Below the pieces are notes generated by a model. That model made no database searches. It saw only the letters and a list, made by a program, of their open reading frames with translations, and was not told the origin of the DNA. From assembly GCF_007827555.1 (NCBI RefSeq), contig NZ_VISS01000002.1, forward strand, positions 1-64,000: a DNA stretch of 64,000 bases, written 5' to 3'. A program made the position numbers and the translations under genes. The stretch is from Aeribacillus composti. GTDB lineage: Bacteria; Bacillota; Bacilli; Bacillales; Aeribacillaceae. Positions 30,049 to 37,774 of this stretch are shown here, in pieces (within the stretch, counting starts at the first letter, position 1; every line of letters starts with the position of its first letter).

Positions 30049-30525
30049 ATGGCGGAAGAAAAGGTATTTCCTATGACGAAAGCTGGGAAAGAAAAACTTG
30101 AACAAGAACTTGAGTATTTAAAAACGGTAAAGCGAAAAGAAGTTGTAGAACGAATAAAAGTGGCAAGATCATTTGGCGACCTATCAGAAAACTCTGAATA
30201 TGATTCAGCAAAAGAAGAGCAAGCTTTTGTAGAAGGACGCATTACAACGCTCGAAAATATGATTCGCAATGCGAAAATTATTGAAGAAGACACAGAAAAT
30301 AAAACAACTGTTTCACTTGGAAAATCTGTTACGTTTATTGAATTGCCTGATGGAGAAGAAGAAACTTATACAATTGTCGGAAGTGCAGAAGCAGATCCTT
30401 TCGAAGGGAAAATTTCCAATGATTCTCCGATGGCTAAAAGCCTGCTCGGCCGTCAAGTAGGGGAAGAAGTTGTAGTTCAGACGCCTGGCGGCGATATGAC
30501 AGTCAAAATTGTACGTGTTGATTAA
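30049..30525 (+). CDS. greA: Transcription elongation factor GreA
   Basis: GreA rescues backtracked RNA polymerase by stimulating transcript cleavage. The 158-residue protein has the N-terminal coiled coil (about residues 5-78), with the tip acids in [16 protein letters not shown] (about residues 43-58), and the C-terminal FKBP-like domain ([14 protein letters not shown]). AAAGGAGGAC precedes ATG 30049. A terminator lies right after it and overlaps the next gene's ribosome site. Confidence 0.96.
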   Translation: MAEEKVFPMTKAGKEKLEQELEYLKTVKRKEVVERIKVARSFGDLSENSEYDSAKEEQAFVEGRITTLENMIRNAKIIEEDTENKTTVSLGKSVTFIELPDGEEETYTIVGSAEADPFEGKISNDSPMAKSLLGRQVGEEVVVQTPGGDMTVKIVRVD

Positions 30526-30559
30526 TGTTGATAGCCTTTAATATAGTTTAAGATGTGCG

Positions 30560-30594
30560 CACCTCGTCGAAAATATAAGACGAGGTGTTTTTTT
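30560..30594 (+). terminator. greA terminator whose 3' arm carries the pbpI ribosome site
   Basis: CACCTCGTC (30560-30568) pairs perfectly with GACGAGGTG (30579-30587), followed by seven T and then the pbpI ATG at 30595. GAGGTG in the 3' arm is the only plausible ribosome site for pbpI, seven bases before its start. Confidence 0.9.
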
Positions 30595-32352
30595 ATGAAT
30601 AAGCGAATAAAATATATAGGCGTCTTCATCATTTTGTTAATGGGTGTTCTCATATATAGACTTGCGCAAATTCAACTGCTTGAAACCGAGTCATTTTCAG
30701 AACAAGATGTCAATTTGATGAAAGAAAGCGTCAAACAGAGGACACAAGAAGTAATTATAGATGATGGGCGGGGTCGATTTATTGATCGTGAAAATAAACC
30801 TTTGAACGAAACATATTTGCCTACGCTCGTTTTATTTCCATTTCTGAAAAATTATCAATGGCCGATCGATCAATTGGCGGCAGCCATTTCTGTTCGCAAG
30901 GATGAAATCGAACAATTATTGAAAGGAACGAAAAATGAACCTATTTTGTTGAATAAAGAAAAAGGATTTCAACTTGATGAACAGGATATAAAAGCCATCA
31001 ATAAGTTAAAAATTCCGGGAGTATTCGGCATCTTTATGAAAACAGAGCAATCAGACAATATTGCTTCCCATCTTATTGGGATGACAAGCGAAAATGAAAC
31101 AGAATGGAAAAAAAGATACCCTGACAAAGAGATCACGTCATTAAGTCCTGAAGTAGGCGTGACTGGACTGGAGGAGGCGTTTGATGAATTTTTGCAGCCG
31201 GAAGATGCGTCAAGACTTTTATATCATGTTGATGGTCTCGGCAGGCCTCTTTTCGGCGTCAATGTAAAATATATTGCCGATTCCAATCCATTTTACCCAA
31301 TTGCCGTTCAAACAACAATTGACAAACATTTGCAAGAAAAAGCTGAACAAATTTTAACAAAACATCAAATAAATGAAGGCGGCCTCGTTCTGTTAGACAT
31401 TGAAAACAGCGAAGTAGTTGCAATGGCCTCCAAACCGGATCTGGACCGGAATGATCCAAAAACATATGAAAATAAAATGCTTTCGGCAATGTTTCCTGGT
31501 TCTGTTTTTAAAACCGTTATCGCTGCAGCAGCGATCGACACAAACATGATCAAACCGGAAAGAACATTTAATTGTGACCGGAATGTCTACGGCCAAACAG
31601 AAAAAGAGGAAGAAAAGCGGGCTGGAACGCTTACGTTTGAAGAAAGCTTTGCGAAAAGCTGCAATTATGCGTTTGCTACGATCGGTCAGGAATTAATACA
31701 AAAAAAGAGCAATATAATTGAAGAATACGCAGAAAAGCTTGGCCTTCTCAGCTTCTCAGGCTGGTCGGGAAAAGTATACCATTACGATCAATTTAAACAA
31801 TTTCCAAGGGAGCAAAGAGGAACGATTTGGGGAGATGACAGCGACAAAAAGTCAGCAAAGGCCATCGCACAAACCTCCATCGGACAAAAAAATGTAAAGG
31901 TTACTCCTCTAGCTGTCGCGAATATGATGGCTACAATTGCTCGCGGAGGAGAAAAAAGAGAAGTGAAAGTCGTGGATAAAATTTTATATAAAAACGGAGA
32001 AACGATGTATACATTCAAGAACCATTTGATGAAAGGAGAAAAAATTTCCCCTGCAACATCATCAAAATTAACGGATCTCCTGCTTCAAGTAGTCGCTCAT
32101 CCTGATGGAACCGGCAGAGCGTTTCAAAGCTTGCCTGTTAAAGTAGCCGGCAAATCAGGCACTGCCGAAACGGGAACATTGAACGACAATGGAAAAAAAT
32201 TATATCATAAATGGTTTGCCGGTTTTTTTCCTGCGGAACATCCGAAATATGCCTTAGTTGTTGTTGATATGAACAAAACGAGCGGTAGAGCAAAGACAAA
32301 TGATGTTTTTTACGAAATGGTTGAACAGATTTATAATGTTAATGAAGAATAA
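30595..32352 (+). CDS. pbpI: Class B penicillin-binding protein (PbpI-like transpeptidase)
   Basis: A membrane-anchored peptidoglycan transpeptidase of 585 residues. It has an N-terminal membrane helix (about residues 5-22), a dimerisation domain (about 50-200) and the transpeptidase domain. All three active-site motifs are present: SVFK (about residue 302), SCN (about 357) and KSGTAETG (about 520). B. subtilis pbpI (yrrR) holds the same place before yrrS; an expected link to sporulation is inference. ATG 30595 lies against the terminator described above; the frame continues upstream through it, but without a ribosome site. Confidence 0.9.
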   Translation: MNKRIKYIGVFIILLMGVLIYRLAQIQLLETESFSEQDVNLMKESVKQRTQEVIIDDGRGRFIDRENKPLNETYLPTLVLFPFLKNYQWPIDQLAAAISVRKDEIEQLLKGTKNEPILLNKEKGFQLDEQDIKAINKLKIPGVFGIFMKTEQSDNIASHLIGMTSENETEWKKRYPDKEITSLSPEVGVTGLEEAFDEFLQPEDASRLLYHVDGLGRPLFGVNVKYIADSNPFYPIAVQTTIDKHLQEKAEQILTKHQINEGGLVLLDIENSEVVAMASKPDLDRNDPKTYENKMLSAMFPGSVFKTVIAAAAIDTNMIKPERTFNCDRNVYGQTEKEEEKRAGTLTFEESFAKSCNYAFATIGQELIQKKSNIIEEYAEKLGLLSFSGWSGKVYHYDQFKQFPREQRGTIWGDDSDKKSAKAIAQTSIGQKNVKVTPLAVANMMATIARGGEKREVKVVDKILYKNGETMYTFKNHLMKGEKISPATSSKLTDLLLQVVAHPDGTGRAFQSLPVKVAGKSGTAETGTLNDNGKKLYHKWFAGFFPAEHPKYALVVVDMNKTSGRAKTNDVFYEMVEQIYNVNEE

Positions 32353-32405
32353 AGTATGTTAAAATAATAACTCAAAGATTGGAGAAACAAAGGAGTTGAC
32401 GGGGA

Positions 32406-33074
32406 ATGGCGGGTTCTCGTTATGAAATTCGGGATAAAAAACGAAAAACGAATTTGATTTTAAATATTTTAATTGGAATTGTCGCCTTACTCATCCTCGT
32501 TATTGCTTCTCAGCTTTTTTTGGGAGGCGGTACTGAACAAGCGAATTCCAACAGTGAACAACAAAAAGAGCAATCAAGCTCATCTAAAAATATCGAAGAA
32601 GAGACAGCTGAACAATCTAACGATCAGCGGGAAGAAGAAAAAGCAGCTGAACAGAATGAAAGTAATGAAATTAAGGAGGAAGAGGACGAAAATACACAAT
32701 CAGCAAATGAAGAAAAGGAATCGAGCGATGATCCTTTTGAAGGTGCAACAGTAACTGAAGGAGAAGCGGGTTCCGATGTTGAACAAATCATTGAAAATCC
32801 AAATTGGAAACCGATCGGAACAGTCCAGACAGGTGAGCACGTTACGACTTATAAAAAGTCATCTGTAGATTGGAAGGAAATGGAGAAAGCATTAAGCTAT
32901 GCAACAGGTGTTTCTCTTGAAAATATGCAGACCCTTTGGATCGGCAATAACGGAAGCCCGAATGATGCGAAAGGAACGATTCAAAACAAAGCAGACGGAA
33001 AAAAATATAGAGTATCCATTACATGGATAGACGGAGAGGGCTGGAAACCGACTAGAGTTGAAGTATTAAAATAG
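32406..33074 (+). CDS. yrrS: YrrS-like membrane-anchored protein (DUF1510)
   Basis: A 222-residue protein with a short basic cytoplasmic start, one membrane helix (about residues 17-38), a long Glu/Gln/Asn/Ser-rich linker (about 40-115) and a compact C-terminal domain with WKPIGTVQTGEH and VSITWIDGEGWKPTRVEVLK. The domain sits outside the membrane. Function is unknown; it pairs with the preceding PBP gene in Bacillus and may assist it. ATG 32406 follows GAGTTGACGGGG. A terminator follows. Confidence 0.88.
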   Translation: MAGSRYEIRDKKRKTNLILNILIGIVALLILVIASQLFLGGGTEQANSNSEQQKEQSSSSKNIEEETAEQSNDQREEEKAAEQNESNEIKEEEDENTQSANEEKESSDDPFEGATVTEGEAGSDVEQIIENPNWKPIGTVQTGEHVTTYKKSSVDWKEMEKALSYATGVSLENMQTLWIGNNGSPNDAKGTIQNKADGKKYRVSITWIDGEGWKPTRVEVLK

Positions 33075-33084
33075 ACTGAAAAGC

Positions 33085-33140
33085 AAAAAAGACCCTCATG
33101 TGTAAAAAGCTGACTGTCAAACACTTGAGGGATCTTTTTT
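33085..33140 (+). terminator. Terminator after yrrS
   Basis: AAAAAAGACCCTCATGTG (33085-33102) pairs, with one mismatch and one bulge, with CACTTGAGGGATCTTTTTT (33122-33140). The T tract reaches the mtnN leader. Confidence 0.8.
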
Positions 33141-33183
33141 TATGATTTTTATAGCTATTCATGATAGAAAGGAATGTTGGAAT

Positions 33184-33879
33184 ATGAAAATTGCAATCAT
33201 TGGTGCAATGGAAGAAGAAGTTCGCATCCTGCGCGAGAAATTGGATTGTACAAAAGAAGAGGAGATTGCAGGCTGCAGTTTTATGATTGGGAAATACAAT
33301 CAAACTGATACGATTTTATTAAAATCAGGAATTGGAAAAGTGAATGCAGCCGTAAGCACCACTTTGCTGCTGGAGCGATATCAGCCGGATTATGTGATCA
33401 ATACCGGCTCCGCCGGAGGATTTCATGAGTCTTTAAACGTAGGGGATGTTGTCATATCCACAGAGGTTCGCCATCATGATGTAGATGTGACGGCTTTTGG
33501 GTATGAATATGGTCAAGTTCCCGGGCTTCCTCCATCCTTTAAGGCCGATGAAAAACTGATTGAAATCGCTGAAAGAAAAGCAAAAGACATTTCAGGAATT
33601 CAGACGGTAAAAGGGGCGATCGCAACGGGGGATTCTTTTATGAACGACCCCGATAAAGTAGCTTTTGTCCGGTCTAAATTCAGCCATTTGTACGCTGTTG
33701 AGATGGAAGCTGCTGCTGTCGCGCAAGTGTGCTACAAATTTCAAACACCTTTTGTCATCATCCGGGCGCTCTCAGATATCGCCGGAAAAGAGTCGAACAT
33801 TTCCTTTGAACAATTTTTAGACAAAGCGGCTTTCAATTCATCGGAATTGGTTCTGAAAATGATTGAAGAACTAAGTTGA
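33184..33879 (+). CDS. mtnN: 5'-methylthioadenosine/S-adenosylhomocysteine nucleosidase
   Basis: MtnN splits MTA and SAH into adenine plus MTR or SRH, feeding methionine recycling and AI-2 precursor formation. The 231-residue protein starts [12 protein letters not shown] and has GSAGGF, the METVE-like EMEAAAVAQ (about residue 172) and the catalytic aspartate in RALSDIAG (about residue 197). ATG 33184 follows AAAGGAATG. In B. subtilis it lies between yrrT and mccA-mccB-yrhC; here only yrhC remains nearby. Confidence 0.95.
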   Translation: MKIAIIGAMEEEVRILREKLDCTKEEEIAGCSFMIGKYNQTDTILLKSGIGKVNAAVSTTLLLERYQPDYVINTGSAGGFHESLNVGDVVISTEVRHHDVDVTAFGYEYGQVPGLPPSFKADEKLIEIAERKAKDISGIQTVKGAIATGDSFMNDPDKVAFVRSKFSHLYAVEMEAAAVAQVCYKFQTPFVIIRALSDIAGKESNISFEQFLDKAAFNSSELVLKMIEELS

Positions 33880-33914
33880 ATGTAAATGGAAACTATTACA
33901 AGCCTATTAGCCCG

Positions 33915-33959
33915 AATCGATATGTTATTCTTTTATAATATAGAATAACTAATTCGATT
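33915..33959. promoter_or_regulatory. Long dyad symmetry over the yrhC promoter region
   Basis: An inner inverted repeat GTTATTCT (33924-33931) and AGAATAAC (33942-33949) flanks TTTATAATAT, which holds a consensus TATAAT. An outer pair AATCGA (33915-33920) and TCGATT (33954-33959) extends the symmetry. It could be an operator around the -10 box, or an RNA hairpin. Confidence 0.55.
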
Positions 33960-33969
33960 AGGTGATATC

Positions 33970-34203
33970 ATGGAGGAGAAAAAATTAAAAGAATTAATAG
34001 AAGACTATAAGCATTTTGCTCTCGTTCTGCTAGCTGTCGGAACCTTTTTATACATCGGAATATGGATTCCTAATCATTCACCTCGGACAAATATACAAGA
34101 AATAATGCTAATCGGAACTTCAACGATGATGTTAGCCAGCTCTATTCTATTTTTTAAATTGTCATCGAAATATCAAAAAAAGCTTGATAAGTTGCAATCT
34201 TAA
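33970..34203 (+). CDS. yrhC: YrhC-like small membrane protein
   Basis: A 77-residue protein with a basic/acidic N-terminus (MEEKKLKELIEDYKHF), two membrane helices (about residues 17-34 and 44-63) and a lysine-rich tail (SSKYQKKLDKLQS). Both length and layout fit YrhC, the last gene of the B. subtilis mtnN-mccAB operon. Function unknown. TTAGGTG precedes ATG 33970. It probably has its own promoter (see the dyad) and ends in a strong terminator. Confidence 0.8.
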   Translation: MEEKKLKELIEDYKHFALVLLAVGTFLYIGIWIPNHSPRTNIQEIMLIGTSTMMLASSILFFKLSSKYQKKLDKLQS

Positions 34204-34218
34204 TCATTTCTTGAAAAA

Positions 34219-34266
34219 GGGCTCAAAAAAGTCAGTATAGCTGACTCTTTTGAGCCCCTCTTTTTT
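34219..34266 (+). terminator. Strong terminator after yrhC
   Basis: GGGCTCAAAAAAGTCAG (34219-34235) pairs with CTGACTCTTTTGAGCCC (34241-34257) with one mismatch, loop TATAG, then CTCTTTTTT. Confidence 0.93.
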
Positions 34267-34267
34267 G

Positions 34268-34667
34268 ATAAAACATTAGGTGAATGAAGGCGGCATTGTT
34301 CTGTTTCATATGAAAACAGCAACTAGCGCTGCAATAAAGGTTGCCTTTTTACAGATTGAAAGCAGTTGTAATGGGCTCTCAACCGTAACGTTCGCATCCT
34401 GTCAAATCATGTTACCACCATTTTACGTCAAACAGAGGATTCGCTTTCTGCGATTTTTATTAATCGGTCAATTTTGAGATTCGTTTTTATATCTCGATTT
34501 GCGCCAATGCGCTGGAAAACCTGCAACAAGGTTAATTTTGAGTTTTTATGGGATGTCACATATCGGAAAGCCACCACTTTAAAATGAATTTTGCAGTTTT
34601 ACGCGAGTAAATCATTCAGGAACTCTCGCAAATTTCGCACAAAATCTCGTTGAAAATGCTTTTCCTT
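34268..34667. other. Gene-free stretch between yrhC and sigK
   Basis: About 400 bases without a supportable gene on either strand. It contains a short repeated phrase (AATTTTGAG, twice between about 34475 and 34542) and, on the minus strand, several CGAGA/GCGAGAG words near the sigK end. It could be a decayed gene or repeat. A 65-codon frame (34280-34477) lacks a ribosome site and a plausible product. Confidence 0.4.
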
Positions 34668-35387
34668 TTATTCTTTTGACATCTTTTTTTCTTTTTCATT
34701 TCGGTAAAACTCATGAAACATTTTCATAAGTGCCCTTTTTTCGATTCTGGAAACATAACTCCTCGAAATGCCGAGCTCTTTCGCAATTTCACGCTGCGTT
34801 TTTTCCTGCTGCGTATTCAATCCAAACCGCCCGATAATGACTTCTTTTTCTCTTTCGTCTAGAATCGATAAATATTTCTTAATTTTTTCCAGCTCCATAT
34901 TCAATTGAATCGTGTCGATAATATCTTCATTTTCTGATTTTAGCACATCTATTAAACTGATTTCGTTTCCTTCTTTATCTTGGCCAATAGGATCGTGTAG
35001 GGAAACATCTTTTTTTGTTTTTTTTAAGGAACGGAGATGCATTAAAATTTCGTTTTCAATGCATCTTGCGGCATATGTAGCAAGCTTTGTCCCTTTGTTT
35101 TCGGAATAGCTTTCAATCGCTTTAATTAAACCAATTGTGCCGATGGATATGAGATCTTCCGAGTCTTCACCTGTATTTTCAAATTTTTTGACAATATGAG
35201 CGACAAGGCGCAAATTATGTTCAATTAATATATTTCTTGCTTCGTCATTTCCTTCGGCCATCAGGCGGAGATATTTTTTTTCTTCATTTGGGGAAAGCGG
35301 TTGAGGGAAAGCATTGTTTTTTACATATGAAACGAGAAAAACCAATTCTTTTATAAAATAGCTTAGTGCAGTCAAAATTCCAGACAT
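34668..35387 (-). CDS. sigK: Mother-cell sporulation sigma factor sigma-K (pro-sigma-K)
   Basis: The late mother-cell sigma factor that switches on coat and lysis genes. The 239-residue product begins with a hydrophobic pro-sequence (about residues 1-18, ending before VSYVKNNAF), which SpoIVFB removes in B. subtilis. Region 2 follows ([28 protein letters not shown], split here at about residues 57-84), then region 4 with the helix-turn-helix [21 protein letters not shown]. The gene is complete and uninterrupted; B. subtilis 168 has it split by the skin element. ATG 35387 lies six bases after GGGGGTG; GTG 35396 overlaps that site. Confidence 0.96.
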   Translation of the reverse strand: MSGILTALSYFIKELVFLVSYVKNNAFPQPLSPNEEKKYLRLMAEGNDEARNILIEHNLRLVAHIVKKFENTGEDSEDLISIGTIGLIKAIESYSENKGTKLATYAARCIENEILMHLRSLKKTKKDVSLHDPIGQDKEGNEISLIDVLKSENEDIIDTIQLNMELEKIKKYLSILDEREKEVIIGRFGLNTQQEKTQREIAKELGISRSYVSRIEKRALMKMFHEFYRNEKEKKMSKE

Positions 35388-35417
35388 GTTTTTCACCCCC
35401 GCATTACGTATTATTAA

Positions 35418-35454
35418 ATTGTATGTGATTGCGGCTTTGTCCTTGTATGTCCTT
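35418..35454 (-). promoter_or_regulatory. Sigma-E type promoter of sigK with tandem SpoIIID-like boxes
   Basis: On the minus strand CATACAAT (35425-35418) matches the sigma-E -10 consensus. The -35 region is poor but is filled by two adjacent 10-base boxes, AAGGACATAC (35454-35445) and AAGGACAAAG (35444-35435). Each is close to the SpoIIID site WWRRACARNY. SpoIIID-dependent sigK transcription is known in B. subtilis. Confidence 0.7.
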
Positions 35455-35498
35455 CATGAAAAAGGGGGAAAGAGTATGGAAAACAGCTGAGTTTTAGT

Positions 35499-35504
35499 TA
35501 TAAT
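35499..35504 (+). promoter_or_regulatory. Possible -10 box before the 31-codon ORF
   Basis: A consensus TATAAT stands 42 bases before the TTG of the small ORF; no convincing -35 box is seen upstream. Confidence 0.35.
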
Positions 35505-35545
35505 GAGACAGTGAAGAAAAATGGATTGGTATCGGAGATCATCAG

Positions 35546-35641
35546 TTGAAAGGTATTAAGTCATTGTGGATTGACATCAACGATTATCTGTTAAAGGAGT
35601 TTAGCGGCTGTGGAACATGCAGCCATGCGCCTCAGGGGTAG
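35546..35641 (+). CDS. Candidate 31-residue peptide with a CxxC-like tail
   Basis: TTG 35546 lies eight bases after GGAG. The frame encodes an amphipathic start (MKGIKSLWIDINDYLLKEF) and a tail with two cysteines, SGCGTCSHAPQG, ending at TAG 35639-35641. It sits in a gap between sigK and sda, both on the other strand. I recognise no family. The bases coding for the tail also form a hairpin (GGCTG 35606-35610 with CAGCC), so this could be RNA structure instead. Treat as a hypothesis. Confidence 0.35.
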   Translation: MKGIKSLWIDINDYLLKEFSGCGTCSHAPQG

Positions 35642-35669
35642 GTATTTTAAGCAAAAAAAAAAGACACCG

Positions 35670-35822
35670 CTAAGATGATGCTTTTAATAAGTGAGAGAGC
35701 GAGCGGCGCTTTATTTCCAATTCTATTAATTCGATGAATTCTTTGCTAAGCCTCATTTCGGTTGCTTTATAGTAAGATTCAATTAAAAATTCGTCCGATA
35801 AATTTTTCATAGAAGCGATCAT
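35670..35822 (-). CDS. sda: Sporulation checkpoint protein Sda
   Basis: Sda blocks the sporulation kinases KinA/KinB when replication initiation or DNA integrity is disturbed. The 50-residue product contains [18 protein letters not shown] and [14 protein letters not shown], which matches the two-helix hairpin of the B. subtilis protein as I recall it. Two in-frame ATGs exist: 35822, 13 bases after AAAGGAGGTG, and 35810, matching the B. subtilis start but 25 bases away. 35822 is chosen. A ten-base T run follows on the minus strand. DnaA boxes lie just upstream. Confidence 0.9.
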   Translation of the reverse strand: MIASMKNLSDEFLIESYYKATEMRLSKEFIELIELEIKRRSLSHLLKASS

Positions 35823-35858
35823 GTTATGGAGAAAGCACCTCCTTTATTTATTACCATA

Positions 35859-35887
35859 AATTTACCATGTTTTTTAATAGAGAACAA
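35859..35887 (-). promoter_or_regulatory. Probable promoter of sda
   Basis: On the minus strand TTGTTC (35887-35882), 17 bases, TAAATT (35864-35859). A perfect DnaA box ends nine bases upstream of the -35, placing DnaA where it can affect transcription. Confidence 0.5.
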
Positions 35888-35895
35888 CCGTTCTG

Positions 35896-35995
35896 TTATC
35901 CACAGCCTTCGGTGGAAAAGCTGTGGGTAGTTTGTTTATATACTTTACTAAAGATTGATATGAATAGGTGGATATTGTGTATAAAATTATCCACA
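35896..35995. promoter_or_regulatory. DnaA-box cluster between sda and yqeG
   Basis: Two perfect TTATCCACA boxes (35896-35904 and 35987-35995) and one TTATACACA variant on the opposite strand (35976-35984). A weaker two-mismatch box occurs at 35922-35930. AT-rich sequence follows to 36060. DnaA control of sda is known in B. subtilis. Confidence 0.85.
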
Positions 35996-36048
35996 GCTGT
36001 TGAATATGTTAAAAAATTGTCGAATTTTTTTGTGAAAACAATATTGTT

Positions 36049-36077
36049 TTGAAAGTAAACTCGAAATTCGGTATGAT
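36049..36077 (+). promoter_or_regulatory. Sigma-A promoter of the yqeG operon
   Basis: TTGAAA (36049-36054), 17 bases, TATGAT (36072-36077), 49 bases before the yqeG start. Confidence 0.75.
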
Positions 36078-36126
36078 GAAAAATAGTTTAACAGTAGTCT
36101 ATTTATTGAATTAAGAGGTGTTCAAT

Positions 36127-36642
36127 TTGCTGAAAAGGTTTTTACCCGGAGAATATGCGAAAAGCGTTTTTCATATTTATCCTCATTTTTTAAAGGAAAA
36201 AGGTATAAAAGGTATTATTACCGATTTAGATAATACTTTAGTAGAATGGGACAGGCCGAACGCAACTCCGAAATTGAAAAATTGGTTTGAAATGATGGAA
36301 CAGAACGGGATTAAAGTGACAATTGTTTCAAATAATAACGAAAAACGCGTCCGTTCGTTTTCTGAACCGCTGAATATTCCGTTCATTTCGAAAGCGGGAA
36401 AACCCCGTGCAAAAGCGTTTAAAAAAGCGGCTGAGCAGATGGGGCTGAAAAAAGAAGAAGTTGTTGTGATCGGCGACCAGCTGCTGACAGATGTTCTCGG
36501 AGGGAATCTCTGCGGTTTTCATACGATTTTAGTTGTGCCTGTATCGTCTACTGACGGCTTTTGGACCCGGATCAACAGGAAAATTGAAAGGAAAATTTTA
36601 AAATTGTTAAAACAGAAAGGCATGCTGCATTGGGAGGAGTGA
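36127..36642 (+). CDS. yqeG: HAD-family phosphatase YqeG
   Basis: A 171-residue HAD-superfamily IIIA phosphatase with the nucleophile motif DLDNTLVEW (about residues 34-42), motif II TIVSNN, lysine in SKAGKPRAKAF and motif III VIGDQLLTDVLGGN. The natural substrate is not established. TTG 36127 follows AAGAGGTG at seven bases; GTG 36118 is in frame but part of the ribosome site. First gene of a dense operon: its stop overlaps the yqeH start. Confidence 0.9.
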   Translation: MLKRFLPGEYAKSVFHIYPHFLKEKGIKGIITDLDNTLVEWDRPNATPKLKNWFEMMEQNGIKVTIVSNNNEKRVRSFSEPLNIPFISKAGKPRAKAFKKAAEQMGLKKEEVVVIGDQLLTDVLGGNLCGFHTILVVPVSSTDGFWTRINRKIERKILKLLKQKGMLHWEE

Positions 36643-37748
36643 TGAGTTTGGATGAGAAGGTTTGCGTCGGGTGCGGAGTAAAAATTCAAACGGAAGATCC
36701 ATCTGAAATTGGATATGCTCCAAAAGCTGCTCTTGAGAAAGAACAGCCGATCTGCCAAAGGTGTTTTCGGCTGAAACATTATAACGAAATTCAAGATGTC
36801 TCGTTAACAAATGAGGACTTTTTAAAAATTTTGCACGGCATTGGCAATACGAAAGCTCTTGTTGTGAAGGTTGTCGACATTTTTGACTTTAACGGAAGCT
36901 GGATCAACGGCATACAGCGTTTTATCGGCTACAATCCAGTCATTTTAATCGGCAATAAAGCTGATCTCCTTCCAAAATCGGTGAAAAAAGAAAAGGTTAT
37001 TCGTTGGATGAAGAGAGAAGCAAAAGAGTATGGATTAACGCCATTGGATGTGCTTTTAATCAGCTCAGAAAAGGGACATGGCATTAAAGAAGCGGCAGAG
37101 CAAATAGATCATTATCGCAACGGAGAAAACGTGTATGTTGTTGGATGTACAAATGTTGGGAAATCAACTTTTATTAATCGAATCTTGAAGGAGGTTACGG
37201 GAGAAGGGGATATCATTACAACTTCCCATTATCCCGGCACAACGCTCAATCTAATTGAAATTCCGTTAGATGACGGCGCAGTTTTATACGATACACCAGG
37301 CATTATCAATGATCATCAGATGGCGCACTTTATTGATAAGCGCGACCTAAAGCTTCTATCGCCGAAAAAAGAAATTAAGCCTAGAGTGTTCCAGTTAAAT
37401 GAAAGGCAAACTTTATACTTCGGCGGATTGGCAAGACTGGATTATATAAAGGGAGGACGTTCCTCCATTGTGTGCTATATTCCGAACAGCATTGACATTC
37501 ATCGAACAAAACTGGAGAAGGCGGATCATTTATATGCAACACATTTAGGGGAGCTTTTAACCCCTCCTAGAAAAGAAGCAGTCGAATCCTTTCCAGAACT
37601 TGTCCCGCACGAATTCACTATAAATGGAAAAAAGAAAGATATCGTGTTTTCAGGTCTTGGATGGGTAACGATCCACGATGGACCGAAAAGAGTTGTTGCT
37701 TATGCACCTAAAGATGTACATGTGGGCGTCCGTCATTCATTAATATAA
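36642..37748 (+). CDS. yqeH: Circularly permuted ribosome-assembly GTPase YqeH
   Basis: YqeH is needed for assembly of the 30S subunit. The 368-residue protein has an N-terminal zinc finger (CVGCG ... CQRCFRL, residues about 6-48). A permuted G domain follows: G4 GNKADLLPKS comes first (about 108), G1 GCTNVGKSTF (about 167) later, then G3 YDTPGI. A C-terminal RNA-binding region completes it. ATG 36642 shares a base with the yqeG stop. TTG 36648 (two codons later) has better spacing from GGGAGG, so the true start could be either. Confidence 0.94.
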   Translation: MSLDEKVCVGCGVKIQTEDPSEIGYAPKAALEKEQPICQRCFRLKHYNEIQDVSLTNEDFLKILHGIGNTKALVVKVVDIFDFNGSWINGIQRFIGYNPVILIGNKADLLPKSVKKEKVIRWMKREAKEYGLTPLDVLLISSEKGHGIKEAAEQIDHYRNGENVYVVGCTNVGKSTFINRILKEVTGEGDIITTSHYPGTTLNLIEIPLDDGAVLYDTPGIINDHQMAHFIDKRDLKLLSPKKEIKPRVFQLNERQTLYFGGLARLDYIKGGRSSIVCYIPNSIDIHRTKLEKADHLYATHLGELLTPPRKEAVESFPELVPHEFTINGKKKDIVFSGLGWVTIHDGPKRVVAYAPKDVHVGVRHSLI

Positions 37749-37774
37749 AAACAAAAAGGTGGAGAGGATTTCAA

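Noticed and set aside
34280-34477. 65-codon plus-strand frame after yrhC
   Set aside because: No ribosome site and directly behind a strong terminator; product is not protein-like.
35896-36060. A chromosomal or plasmid replication origin
   Set aside because: Only three good DnaA boxes and no dnaA/dnaN or rep gene nearby; fits better as sda control.
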